From the NCBI GenBank assembly GCA_015056585.1, contig SVFZ01000090.1:1-38746 (forward strand): a stretch of DNA of 38,746 nt. The letters run 5' to 3'. A program made the position numbers and the translations under genes. Positions 24,495 through 32,068 of this stretch are shown piece after piece. Under the pieces are notes generated by a model, which was given only the letters and a program-made list of their open reading frames with translations, did not search any database and was not told the DNA's origin. Within the stretch, counting starts at the first letter, position 1; the number at the start of each line of letters is the position of its first letter. Source of the stretch: Butyrivibrio sp. Lineage in GTDB: Bacteria; Bacillota; Clostridia; Lachnospirales; Lachnospiraceae.

Positions 24495-25517
24495 ATGTCA
24501 AAGTATAAAATGATAAGTGAACCTTTAAAGAATATTCCCTGGCAGGAAGGACCGGAAAGCTTTTCGGGAGCTCCTATCTGGAGATATAAAGAAAATCCCA
24601 TTATTGGCAGAAACCCGGTTAAGGGAGTAGCAAGAATTTTTAACAGCGCTGTAATGCCTTATGAAGGAAAGTTTATTGGTGTCTTCAGAGGCGAGCAGAC
24701 AAACGGTATTCCATATATTTACCTTGGAAGAAGTGAGGATGCAATTCATTGGGATTTTGAGACAGAAAAGATTCCATTTGTGGACAAGGATGGAAAGCCG
24801 TTTATGCCAAGATATGCCTACGATCCGAGGCTTGTTAAGGTAGAGGATACTTACTATATCATCTGGTGCCAAGATTTTTACGGGGCATCCATAGGTATCG
24901 CAAAGACACAGGATTTTAAGCGATTTGAGAGACTTGAGAACCCATTCATTCCTTTTAACAGGAATGCAGTTCTTTTCCCAAGAAAGATAAACGGAAAATA
25001 CATGCTGCTTTCAAGACCTTCTGACAGCGGACATACTCCGTTTGGTGATATTTTCCTTTCTGAGAGTCCTGATATGGAGTACTGGGGACATCACAGGCAT
25101 GTTATGGAGCGCTCATCAAACTGGTGGGAGTCAGTAAAGATCGGCGGAGGAGCAGCTCCTATAGAGACCAGCGAAGGATGGCTTTTGTTCTATCACGGGG
25201 TAACAGGAACCTGTAACGGCTTTGTTTATTCCATTGGTGGAGCCATCCTTGATATCGACAATCCTTCAATAGTGAAATATCGCTGTGAAACCTTCCTTTT
25301 GACTCCTGAAGAGTGGTACGAGGAGAGAGGATTTGTGCCGAATGTGTGCTTCCCATGCGCTACGCTTCATGACAGCGAGAGCGGAAAGATCGCTATTTAC
25401 TACGGCGCTGCAGATAGTTATGTAGGACTGGCATTTACACGACTTGATGATATCATAGATTATATAAAGGAAAATTCCTGTGTCAGAGAAAGTGATACTG
25501 AGCTCGGTATCAGATAA
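24495..25517 (+). CDS. GH130 phosphorylase, beta-1,4-mannooligosaccharide type
   Basis: 340 residues from the ATG at 24495, which AAAGGA precedes with normal spacing; in-frame ATGs at 24471 and 24477 lie before that site. It is a second GH130, only distantly similar to the one before. Motifs are NPIIGRNPVKGVARIFNSAV, GKFIGVFRGE, RYAYDPRLVK with the catalytic Asp110, RNAVLFPRKINGKY, and GGGAAPIETSEGWLLFYHGV. These resemble subfamily 2, which shortens mannooligosaccharides from the non-reducing end to give mannose 1-phosphate. Action on mannosyl-N-acetylglucosamine is an alternative within the same group. In context it would feed mannobiose to the epimerase. There is no signal peptide. Confidence 0.9.
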   Translation: MSKYKMISEPLKNIPWQEGPESFSGAPIWRYKENPIIGRNPVKGVARIFNSAVMPYEGKFIGVFRGEQTNGIPYIYLGRSEDAIHWDFETEKIPFVDKDGKPFMPRYAYDPRLVKVEDTYYIIWCQDFYGASIGIAKTQDFKRFERLENPFIPFNRNAVLFPRKINGKYMLLSRPSDSGHTPFGDIFLSESPDMEYWGHHRHVMERSSNWWESVKIGGGAAPIETSEGWLLFYHGVTGTCNGFVYSIGGAILDIDNPSIVKYRCETFLLTPEEWYEERGFVPNVCFPCATLHDSESGKIAIYYGAADSYVGLAFTRLDDIIDYIKENSCVRESDTELGIR

Positions 25518-25526
25518 GGGAGATTT

Positions 25527-26687
25527 ATGATAGCGTTCGATAAAACTAAGGCAATAGCTAATCATGGAGATATAACAAGGCTGTCAAAGGTTTATAAAAA
25601 GCTGGAGGAAGGTGGAGATGTTACTGTCTGCTTCCTTGGGGGATCTATAACCCAGGGAAGCCTCTCTTCCACGCCGGAGACATGCTACGCATACAGAACC
25701 TACGACTGGATTAAGGGGCGGTTTCCGGAAGCTAAAGTGAAATACGTCAATGCCGGTATCGGCGGGACAACATCTGCGTTCGGAGCAGCAAGGGCAGAAA
25801 AAGATGTTCTTGCTTATGATCCTGACCTTGTGGTTGTGGAGTTTTCCGTTAATGATGAATGTACGGATTATTTCCTTGAGAGCTATGAAGGCCTTATCAG
25901 AAAACTATTGTATAGCAAGAGTGCGCCCGCAGTTGTATGCCTTTTTAATTTCTTCTATGAAAACGGAAAAACGGCAGAGAGACTTCACTCAAAGGTTGCC
26001 AGATACTATGGGATTCCCGCAGCTTCCATGCAGGGGGCAATTTATCAGGATATTTTAAGCGGTAAGATTGAAGATATTTCACTGCTTTCTCCTGACGGTC
26101 TGCACCCGAACGATACGGGACATGAGGTGGTGAGCAGTGTTCTGACATATTTGCTGGAGACATTATATGATGAGTATAAATGCAGCTCTCTGGGTGAGAA
26201 GGCGCTTGCTGATGATGGAAGGAAGAGTGCTGACAGAGCTCTTTTGCCACTTACCGTTAACACCTTTGAAACGGCTGTAAGGCTGGATAACAGGAACTTT
26301 GAGCCGTCTCTTTTGGGATTTGAAAAGGATACTTCAGTTCAGAGTAATATCACTGACTGCTTTAAAAACGGCTGGCTTGGACAAAAGAAAAATGACAGGA
26401 TTGTCTTTAAGCTTAAGGGCGAGTATGAGTGCTCAGGTATTGCCATTCAGTACGATAAGACAATGAAGCGCCCGGCGCCTGTGGTTATCGCTGTGGTTGA
26501 TGGCAACAAAGATGAAGCAGTGGTAATTGACAGTGCCTTTGATGAGACCTGGGGAGATCTGCTGGACATCAGACAGATCTTTTTACACAGGGAAAAAGCA
26601 AAGCACACACTGGAAATCGAGCTTATCGATGACAAAGACGGTAAAGCCGTACCGTTCAATATTGTATCGGTTATTATAACGAGGTAA
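25527..26687 (+). CDS. SGNH acetylesterase, CE17-like, with C-terminal carbohydrate-binding-like domain
   Basis: 386 residues, ATG at 25527 after AAGGGAG. The SGNH blocks are all present: nucleophile Ser40 in LGGSITQG, Gly in NAGIGGTTS (75-83), Asn109 in FSVNDE, and Asp190/His193 in SPDGLHPND. Residues about 245-386 form a separate beta-rich domain (DRIVFKLKGEYECSGIAIQYD to PFNIVSVIITR) of carbohydrate-binding character. The two-domain layout without a signal peptide, placed beside an epimerase and GH130 genes, matches the cytoplasmic acetyl-mannooligosaccharide esterase of Roseburia (CE17 with CBM35), as far as I remember that work. It would strip acetyl groups so that the phosphorylases can act. 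The SGNH call is firm; CE17 is probable. Confidence 0.88.
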   Translation: MIAFDKTKAIANHGDITRLSKVYKKLEEGGDVTVCFLGGSITQGSLSSTPETCYAYRTYDWIKGRFPEAKVKYVNAGIGGTTSAFGAARAEKDVLAYDPDLVVVEFSVNDECTDYFLESYEGLIRKLLYSKSAPAVVCLFNFFYENGKTAERLHSKVARYYGIPAASMQGAIYQDILSGKIEDISLLSPDGLHPNDTGHEVVSSVLTYLLETLYDEYKCSSLGEKALADDGRKSADRALLPLTVNTFETAVRLDNRNFEPSLLGFEKDTSVQSNITDCFKNGWLGQKKNDRIVFKLKGEYECSGIAIQYDKTMKRPAPVVIAVVDGNKDEAVVIDSAFDETWGDLLDIRQIFLHREKAKHTLEIELIDDKDGKAVPFNIVSVIITR

Positions 26688-26689
26688 AA

Positions 26690-27664
26690 ATGACAGGATC
26701 AGAAAATAAGAAAGTAGCAGATATAAATGGATATAGAGAACCTATCTTCTTGGAGCCGCACTTTACCCATAATATCTGGGGTGGCACTAAACTCCGGGAT
26801 GTGTTTGGGTACAACGTGGAAGGCGATGACATAGGCGAGTGTTGGGCAATTGCTGCTCGCCCAAACGGAAGATCTGTTGCAAAAAACGGCCCCTTCAAAG
26901 GTATGGGACTGGATGAACTCTACAGCTCTCACAGGGAACTCTTTGGATCGCAGCATGATAAGTTTCCGCTGCTCATCAAGATCATAGATGCCAAGTCAGA
27001 TCTTAGCATTCAGGTACATCCTGATGATGACTACGCCAGAGAACATGAAAACGGCTCGCTTGGAAAAACCGAGTGCTGGTACGTGCTTGACTGTGATGAC
27101 GATGCTTCTTTGGTTGTTGGGCATAATGCCACAAGCAGGCAGGAGCTGTGCTCTATGATGGATGAGGGAAGATGGAGTGACCTTATTCGTGAAGTAAAGA
27201 TAAAAAAGAATGACTTTATCCAGATAGATCCCGGAACGGTTCATGCTATTAAGGGCGGAGTGGTTGTTCTTGAGACTCAGCAGAATAGCGATATAACCTA
27301 CAGACTGTATGACTATGACAGACTTTGGAATGGCAAAAAGCGCGAGCTCCACGTGGAGAAGTGCAAGGACGTGATAACTGTTCCTGCAAAAGACGCATCT
27401 TCTTCCATAGTACACGATACTGATACGGAGCAGGGGATCAGGCTCCTGGACAGCTGTGCCTACTACGACGTATACAGGATAAACGTTACCGATACTCTCG
27501 AAGTGGAGACTGACTCACTTTATAAGCTCTTCTCAGTAATTGAGGGCGAAGGCTCTGTCGATGGGTATCCACTCAAAAAAGGCGACCACTTTATTCTTCC
27601 TGCCCACTATGGCAAGGCGACTCTATCGGGCAACATGAAACTTATCATGTCTATGGAGGAGTGA
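26690..27664 (+). CDS. manA: Mannose-6-phosphate isomerase, class I
   Basis: 324 residues, ATG two bases after the esterase stop, with GAGGTAAAA upstream. It interconverts mannose 6-phosphate and fructose 6-phosphate in the cytoplasm. The zinc ligands are visible: Gln108 and His110 in IQVHPDD, Glu128 in KTECWY, His185 in PGTVHAI. The LEPHFTHNIWGGTKL start and the C-terminal cupin (VIEGEGSVDGYPLKKGDHFILPA) are typical of the Firmicutes short form. As last gene of the mannan operon it would take mannose 6-phosphate, derived from mannose 1-phosphate made by the GH130 enzymes, into glycolysis. The phosphomannomutase needed in between is not in the window. Confidence 0.95.
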   Translation: MTGSENKKVADINGYREPIFLEPHFTHNIWGGTKLRDVFGYNVEGDDIGECWAIAARPNGRSVAKNGPFKGMGLDELYSSHRELFGSQHDKFPLLIKIIDAKSDLSIQVHPDDDYAREHENGSLGKTECWYVLDCDDDASLVVGHNATSRQELCSMMDEGRWSDLIREVKIKKNDFIQIDPGTVHAIKGGVVVLETQQNSDITYRLYDYDRLWNGKKRELHVEKCKDVITVPAKDASSSIVHDTDTEQGIRLLDSCAYYDVYRINVTDTLEVETDSLYKLFSVIEGEGSVDGYPLKKGDHFILPAHYGKATLSGNMKLIMSMEE

Positions 27665-27688
27665 TTATAGAAGTCAACAAACAGAGTA

Positions 27689-27721
27689 CTGAGCCAAACA
27701 TAAATTATATGCCTGGCTCAG
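27689..27721. terminator. Hairpin between convergent manA and the coiled-coil gene
   Basis: A perfect 8-base stem CTGAGCCA (27689-27696) with TGGCTCAG (27714-27721). The flanking pyrimidine run is weak (GACTCGTCCTTTCTT on plus), so it is at best a modest bidirectional terminator. Confidence 0.5.
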
Positions 27722-27744
27722 GACTCGTCCTTTCTTCTATACCT

Positions 27745-28887
27745 CTATACCGATACATCATAGCCTCCGCTTATGGTGGGGGCTATCATTGTGGCACCTG
27801 CTGCGGAGCCGGGCATGGAGATGACTGGTGTGATTTTTGGAGCATCTCCTGTGCCGAAGGCGTTAGAGGGTGCAGAAGGACCTGCCCCGCTTATTCCGTC
27901 TCCGGCTGTCTGCTTACTCTTTTCGTGCTCCATCATACCTTTCAGATACTCTTTATCAGCTTCGGCGATTTCCTTCATCTCTTTTCCCCGATGTTTGATC
28001 TTCAGCATCTTAAGATCATCCTCTGACATGTTTGAATCAGGAGCGTACATCGTTTCTGCTAGTTCTGTCAGGTCCATTTCTTCAAGCATTTCCGACATCT
28101 CTTCAGAAAGCTCGTCCATCATCTGTGACATGGCATCACTTGAAGACTCAGCTATTTCCTGAGCATTTTCTGAGATTTCTGCAGTCATCTCTTCCATCTG
28201 CATCTGAGCTTCATACTGAGCTTCTTCTAGCTCCTGCCGGATAGAGTCATATACTGCCTGATAATCAGTTTCGTCGTATTCTTCATCTATATCCATTTCA
28301 GAAGCTTGAAGATCTTCTTCGGAAATCTTTTCTTCTTCATTGGTTTCTTCATTAGATTCTTCTTTATTTTCCTGGATTTCTTCGAGGGCAGCGCCTGCAC
28401 CTTTGTGGGCTCTTTCAACCATTTCTTCCTGCTCCAGGTGAGCCATTTTCTTTTTTGCCACCTTTTCCATGGCTTTTGCGTGATCGATGGCAAGCTGAAC
28501 TTCTTCTTCGTCGTACTCACCGTTTGCCTTAAGGCGTTTTAGGCGCATGATCTCTCTTTTTGCAGCCTGTACAGCTTTCCTTGCGCTGACGGAATTTTTG
28601 CTGCGGACGATCTGAGAGGATATTTTCTTAAAATTATACTGTAACTTTTTCTTTTCAAGTGATGTCTCTTTTGCCTTGGTTCTGGATGCTTTCAGCTGAT
28701 CTGCATAGGACATTGCCTGGTCAACAACGCTGCCCTTATTTCTTTCCTGCAGCCTCTGGGCATACTCCTGCTTCCTCAGGGAATACTCGTCCTCGGTAAA
28801 GTCCTTCTGGGCATGGCTATTCTGGGGATATGCTTTGCTAAAGATATTCGAATAGATATTATTTTTTGATTGAATACTTATAGACAT
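27745..28887 (-). CDS. Long acidic/basic coiled-coil protein, SigD-linked, function unknown
   Basis: 380 residues. The start is taken at 28887 because GGAGG lies six bases before it; the in-frame ATG at 28893 touches that site. There is no signal peptide or membrane helix. Residues about 30-75 are basic, about 90-155 are a Lys/Ala/Glu coiled coil with SARKAVQAAKREIMRLKRLKANGEY, about 165-275 are extremely acidic with Met/Glu repeats (MMDELSEEMSEMLEEMDL), and the C terminus is Gly/Ser/Pro-rich. I do not recognise a named domain, though similar proteins exist in motile Lachnospiraceae as I recall. A GCCGATAT -10 element lies upstream, as at the DUF6033-like gene. A structural or flagellum-associated role is a guess. 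Confidence 0.82.
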   Translation of the reverse strand: MSISIQSKNNIYSNIFSKAYPQNSHAQKDFTEDEYSLRKQEYAQRLQERNKGSVVDQAMSYADQLKASRTKAKETSLEKKKLQYNFKKISSQIVRSKNSVSARKAVQAAKREIMRLKRLKANGEYDEEEVQLAIDHAKAMEKVAKKKMAHLEQEEMVERAHKGAGAALEEIQENKEESNEETNEEEKISEEDLQASEMDIDEEYDETDYQAVYDSIRQELEEAQYEAQMQMEEMTAEISENAQEIAESSSDAMSQMMDELSEEMSEMLEEMDLTELAETMYAPDSNMSEDDLKMLKIKHRGKEMKEIAEADKEYLKGMMEHEKSKQTAGDGISGAGPSAPSNAFGTGDAPKITPVISMPGSAAGATMIAPTISGGYDVSV

Positions 28888-28951
28888 TTGCATCCTCCAT
28901 GACGCAGTGACTAAAAAGCCGCAAAATCCGTTTTCTTATATCTCATTTTGT

Positions 28952-28959
28952 ATATCGGC
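28952..28959 (-). promoter_or_regulatory. SigD-type -10 element upstream of the coiled-coil gene
   Basis: On the minus strand GCCGATAT reads from 28959 to 28952, 64 bases before the ATG at 28887. At 15 bases upstream stands TTAT instead of TAAA, so the -35 matches only 2 of 4. Confidence 0.55.
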
Positions 28960-29011
28960 ATTTTTCAGAAAAAAATAACAGCAAAAGGGCAATATGTTGT
29001 AAACTATTTTT

Positions 29012-29077
29012 GGACCTGGGGACGGAGTCATAGGGCCATTTGTTGAACCTTGGGAACAGAGTTATAGAATCATTTGC
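29012..29077 (+). repeat. Pair of imperfect 33-base direct repeats in intergenic DNA
   Basis: GGACCTGGGGACGGAGTCAT... (29012 on) and GAACCTTGGGAACAGAGTTAT... (29045 on) align along about 33 bases, both ending in CATTTG. The GGGGACGGAGTC core looks like short dispersed repeats I have seen in Firmicutes, but only this pair is in the window. Confidence 0.6.
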
Positions 29078-29123
29078 TAAGAATGAACATTGACCGATAA
29101 AAAAATTTTGCAGGAGAAAATAC

Positions 29124-30038
29124 ATGTCAGAATATTTATTTGTACATTTTACAACAGATGAAAATGGGGAGCAGGAAAAGATCTACTTCTCTGTGAGCAA
29201 AGACGGGCTTAAGTGGGAAGACCTTGGAAATGACAACCCGATAATAGAGACCGGACTTGGAAGTAAGGGTATCAGAGATCCCTTTATTGTTTATGATGAG
29301 AAGTTAAAAAAATACTTCATAATTGCAACAGATCTGAATACAAACACCATGAGCTGGGGCGATGCTGTTACTATTGGCAGCAGATCGTTATTTGTATGGG
29401 AATCAGAGGATCTCGTGAACTGGGAAAATGAGAGGCTTGTAGAAGTTGGCATACCGGGGGCAGGCTGTGTATGGGCTCCGGAAGCTGTTTTTTGCAAAGA
29501 AAAAGATGCCTGGTTCGTATTCTGGGCTTCCATGGTAAAAGAAGATGGCGATAAAGAACCAAAGCACAGGATTTATGGGGCATTCACAAAAGACTTCAAA
29601 ACTTTCACAGAGACCTTCAAATATCTGGAGGCTGAGACAAACGTCATCGATACTGATATTGTATGGGAGAATGGCTGGTATTACAGATTCTCCAAGGACG
29701 AGACCAATAAGGTCATTGTTATGGAAAAGTCCAGAACGCTGATACCTGAAGGCGGGGATGACTACGAGAGGGTGACGTCAGCTCTTTTGGCTGAGTTGCA
29801 TGGCGTCGAGGGACCGGAGGCGTACTACCTTGAAGAGAAAAAGAAGTGGTGCCTTATCGTGGACCAGTATGCGACAGGCGGAGGATACATACCTCTTTTG
29901 ACTGACAGTCTTGAAAGCGGCGAATTTACAAGGCTATCCCCTGCTGAGTATGATATGGGATCGCGTAAAAAACGCCACGGCGGGATTATCGAGATATCAG
30001 ATGAAGAGGCGACAAGACTCCGAAAGGTTTTTGGATGA
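29124..30038 (+). CDS. GH43-like glycoside hydrolase, intracellular
   Basis: 304 residues, ATG at 29124 after CAGGAG. There is no signal peptide. The GH43 propeller signature is there: Asp52 in GIRDPFIVYD, the blade WAPEAVFCKEKDAWFVFWAS, Asp176/Asp178 in NVIDTDIVWENGWYYRF, and Glu229 in HGVEGPEAYY. The late motif KKRHGGIIEIS is typical of beta-xylosidase/arabinofuranosidase-like members. The substrate cannot be told; arabinose- or xylose-containing oligosaccharides are the usual ones. It stands alone between a minus-strand gene and a GH25 gene and is separated from the other glycan loci. Confidence 0.85.
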   Translation: MSEYLFVHFTTDENGEQEKIYFSVSKDGLKWEDLGNDNPIIETGLGSKGIRDPFIVYDEKLKKYFIIATDLNTNTMSWGDAVTIGSRSLFVWESEDLVNWENERLVEVGIPGAGCVWAPEAVFCKEKDAWFVFWASMVKEDGDKEPKHRIYGAFTKDFKTFTETFKYLEAETNVIDTDIVWENGWYYRFSKDETNKVIVMEKSRTLIPEGGDDYERVTSALLAELHGVEGPEAYYLEEKKKWCLIVDQYATGGGYIPLLTDSLESGEFTRLSPAEYDMGSRKKRHGGIIEISDEEATRLRKVFG

Positions 30039-30120
30039 ATGATTGATGTGATCCAGAAGAAAGAGTTGATTGATTTTATGGGAAATTAAAATACATACGG
30101 GAGCGATATGAGAAAAAAGT

Positions 30121-31752
30121 ATGAGTGGACATAGAAGACGTGATGGCCGGATTTTGACGAGGATTGTCATAACAGGCGGTGTTTTGCTCGCTTGCCTTGG
30201 CATAGGAGCAACTCTTTTGCTGACAAGCCTCAGAAAAGAGAAAGCTACAGAAAAAGATGAACCGGTTTTTGAAATTGAGGAAGTGGAGGATATCCCGGAA
30301 ACCGAGGATTCGGCAGCTGATGAGAATACAGGCGATGAGACAGATATAGACATAAGTGGTGCTGAGAACGGCGATTTGGCAGAAAATGCTGCCGACAGTG
30401 CAAAGGAAAATGGCACAGGTTCTGATGCACAGGCAAAAGATGATGCTGTTGCTCAAAACTCTGAAGAAAGCGGGACAGATCCGCAGGCTGCTTCAGAAGC
30501 AACGCAGGGAGCACAGGTTGACATAGCCAAGCTCTTAAACGCCAGCAGCGTTGGCGAGAATTCCAAAGTCACTTATGGAATAGATGTTTCCAGATTCCAG
30601 GGGACGATAGACTGGGCGCAGGTCGCAGGGACCGGAATTGATTTTGCCATGGTAAGAGTGGGATACAGAGACTCCGCTACCGGCGAGATAAAGGCGGATT
30701 CCAATGCCAAGTACAACATGCAGGAAGCGGAAAAAAATGGGATTAAAATTGGTGCGTATTTCTTTTCAACCGCTGTAAGCACCGATGAAGCTGTAGAAGA
30801 GGCAAGCTGGGTGGCTGATTACATTTCCAAGTATGCGATCACATATCCTGTTGGCTTTAACTGCGAGGGCTTTGATAATGCATCAAGCAGGCAGTATGCC
30901 CTTACCAAGGATGAGCGAAATGCTATTGCTCTGGCGTTTCTTGATAAGATCTACAGCGCAGGATACACACCTATTTTCTACGCATCAAGAGGTGAATTGT
31001 CCGAAGATGCAAAGTGGAATACGTCGCAGATACAGCAGAAATACAAGATTTGGATGGCGTGGTACGGCCAGGATATTTCAAATCTGGCTGGAGGCCCTTC
31101 CTATGAAGGGCAGTGCGCTATGTGGCAATATTCAAGTAACGGAACTGTTGCGGGAATCGGAAAATCCGTAGATGTAGATGTGGCTTACTTTGGCTATGAT
31201 GGCACTGAAACTGCAAAAGATACTTCGGAGAGAGAAACTGCTACGGCAGATGTTGAGGCACTTATGAAGTTCAGTGACGTCAACGAAACCGTAACAGCCA
31301 AGAACAACACAAACCTGCGAGACAAGCCAAGTCAGGGCTCTGACAGTACGGTCGTTATGGCCCTCCAAAACGGCCAGACTGCTACAAGGACAGGTATCAG
31401 TGACAGCGGCTGGTCAAGAGTTGTATATGATGGCAAGACATATTACGCTGTTTCGAGCTTTTTGACAACAGATCTTTCTGCCCCCAAGCAGGAGGAACCC
31501 AAAGTTGTTGAGGATAGCTCCGGTTTCAAAACCAAGTTCACTGATTGCAGCGAGACAGTTACAGCCAAGGAGGTTGTAAACTTAAGATCCAAGCCCAGCG
31601 TAACGGATGAAGATTCGGCAGTCGTTGCAAGCCTAACGGCAGGAGAAACTGCTGTCAGAACGGGGATTAATCAGGAATACGGCTGGTCGAGAGTTGAGTA
31701 TAACGGGCAGACTCTTTACTGCGTTAGCAGCTATCTGAGGGTTGTGGAGTAG
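30121..31752 (+). CDS. Membrane-anchored GH25-like muramidase with two SH3 domains
   Basis: 543 residues. Residues 1-12 are basic and 13-36 form a membrane anchor; about 44-130 is an acidic, Ser/Ala-rich linker, so the enzyme domain is outside the cell. The GH25 domain (about 150-365) starts YGIDVSRFQGTIDW with Asp155 and contains YPVGFNCEGFDN, where the classic Asp-x-Glu pair reads Asn247-Cys-Glu249. Two SH3-like repeats follow (about 382-450 and 472-543), each with ETVTAK, NLR-KPS and GWSRV, presumably cell-wall binding. GH25 enzymes cleave MurNAc-GlcNAc bonds. The Asn may alter activity, as noted in the findings. The ATG at 30121 has a distant ribosome site; an out-of-frame ATG lies closer to it. 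Confidence 0.88.
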   Translation: MSGHRRRDGRILTRIVITGGVLLACLGIGATLLLTSLRKEKATEKDEPVFEIEEVEDIPETEDSAADENTGDETDIDISGAENGDLAENAADSAKENGTGSDAQAKDDAVAQNSEESGTDPQAASEATQGAQVDIAKLLNASSVGENSKVTYGIDVSRFQGTIDWAQVAGTGIDFAMVRVGYRDSATGEIKADSNAKYNMQEAEKNGIKIGAYFFSTAVSTDEAVEEASWVADYISKYAITYPVGFNCEGFDNASSRQYALTKDERNAIALAFLDKIYSAGYTPIFYASRGELSEDAKWNTSQIQQKYKIWMAWYGQDISNLAGGPSYEGQCAMWQYSSNGTVAGIGKSVDVDVAYFGYDGTETAKDTSERETATADVEALMKFSDVNETVTAKNNTNLRDKPSQGSDSTVVMALQNGQTATRTGISDSGWSRVVYDGKTYYAVSSFLTTDLSAPKQEEPKVVEDSSGFKTKFTDCSETVTAKEVVNLRSKPSVTDEDSAVVASLTAGETAVRTGINQEYGWSRVEYNGQTLYCVSSYLRVVE

Positions 31753-31769
31753 AACGGCTATAGAAGGCA

Positions 31770-31798
31770 AATAAAAAGCTCTGCCATAAAGGCAGAGC
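31770..31798 (-). terminator. Terminator of tRNA-Ser (minus strand)
   Basis: GCTCTGCC (31798-31791 on minus) pairs perfectly with GGCAGAGC (31785-31778), followed on the minus strand by TTTTTATT. It begins six bases after the tRNA end. The hairpin also lies just past the GH25 stop on the plus strand. Confidence 0.9.
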
Positions 31799-31803
31799 AG
31801 AAG

Positions 31804-31892
31804 CGGAGTTGAGGGGATTTGAACCCCTGCGCCGGACGAGCCGACCTACCGGATTTCGAATCCGGACCCTTCAACCACTTGGGTACAACTCC
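31804..31892 (-). tRNA. tRNA-Ser (anticodon CGA)
   Basis: On the minus strand the acceptor arm GGAGTTG pairs with CAACTCC, the anticodon stem CCGGA/TCCGG encloses loop TTCGAAA (anticodon CGA, reading UCG), a long variable arm of serine type follows, and the T arm GGGG-TTCAAAT-CCCC is perfect. The length is 89 bases including the discriminator G; CCA is not encoded. Confidence 0.96.
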
Positions 31893-31910
31893 ATTGATAA
31901 AGAATAAAAA

Positions 31911-31947
31911 AGTGCTTTGACAGATGCATCAAAGCGCTTTTTATTAT
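31911..31947 (+). terminator. Terminator on the plus strand after the GH25 region
   Basis: AGTGCTTTGA (31911-31920) pairs with TCAAAGCGCT (31929-31938) with one G-U pair, followed by TTTTATTATA. It would end plus-strand transcription from the GH25 gene through the antisense tRNA region, before the pfkA promoter. It also overlaps the leader of the minus-strand tRNA transcript. Confidence 0.75.
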
Positions 31948-31971
31948 ACTTTTTTAATGACTTTGAGTCAA
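31943..31971 (-). promoter_or_regulatory. Promoter of tRNA-Ser
   Basis: On the minus strand TTGACT (31971-31966), 17 bases, TATAAT (31948-31943). The near-consensus strength suits a stable RNA gene. Confidence 0.88.
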
Positions 31972-31980
31972 CCGGATTAC

Positions 31981-32009
31981 TTGGCATAGGGTTTATTATT
32001 TTGTATAAT
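31981..32009 (+). promoter_or_regulatory. Promoter of pfkA
   Basis: TTGGCA (31981-31986), 17 bases, TATAAT (32004-32009), 59 bases before the ATG at 32069. Its -35 box lies only nine bases from that of the divergent tRNA-Ser promoter. Confidence 0.88.
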
Positions 32010-32068
32010 CTAAAGTAGTGTGCGTTTACAAATGAGCTTTTAGCTTTTTTCAAAGGAGGCCTTTTCAC

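Noticed and set aside
27661..28026. Plus-strand open frame of 121 codons downstream of manA
   Set aside because: It starts inside the manA stop region and runs antisense to the C terminus of the coiled-coil gene; no ribosome site, and composition rich in Cys, Ser and Phe typical of antisense frames.
29093..29100. ACCGATAA as a possible SigD -10 element before the GH43 gene
   Set aside because: No TAAA-like box at 15 bases upstream (TTGC instead), one mismatch in the -10, and only 24 bases to the start codon.
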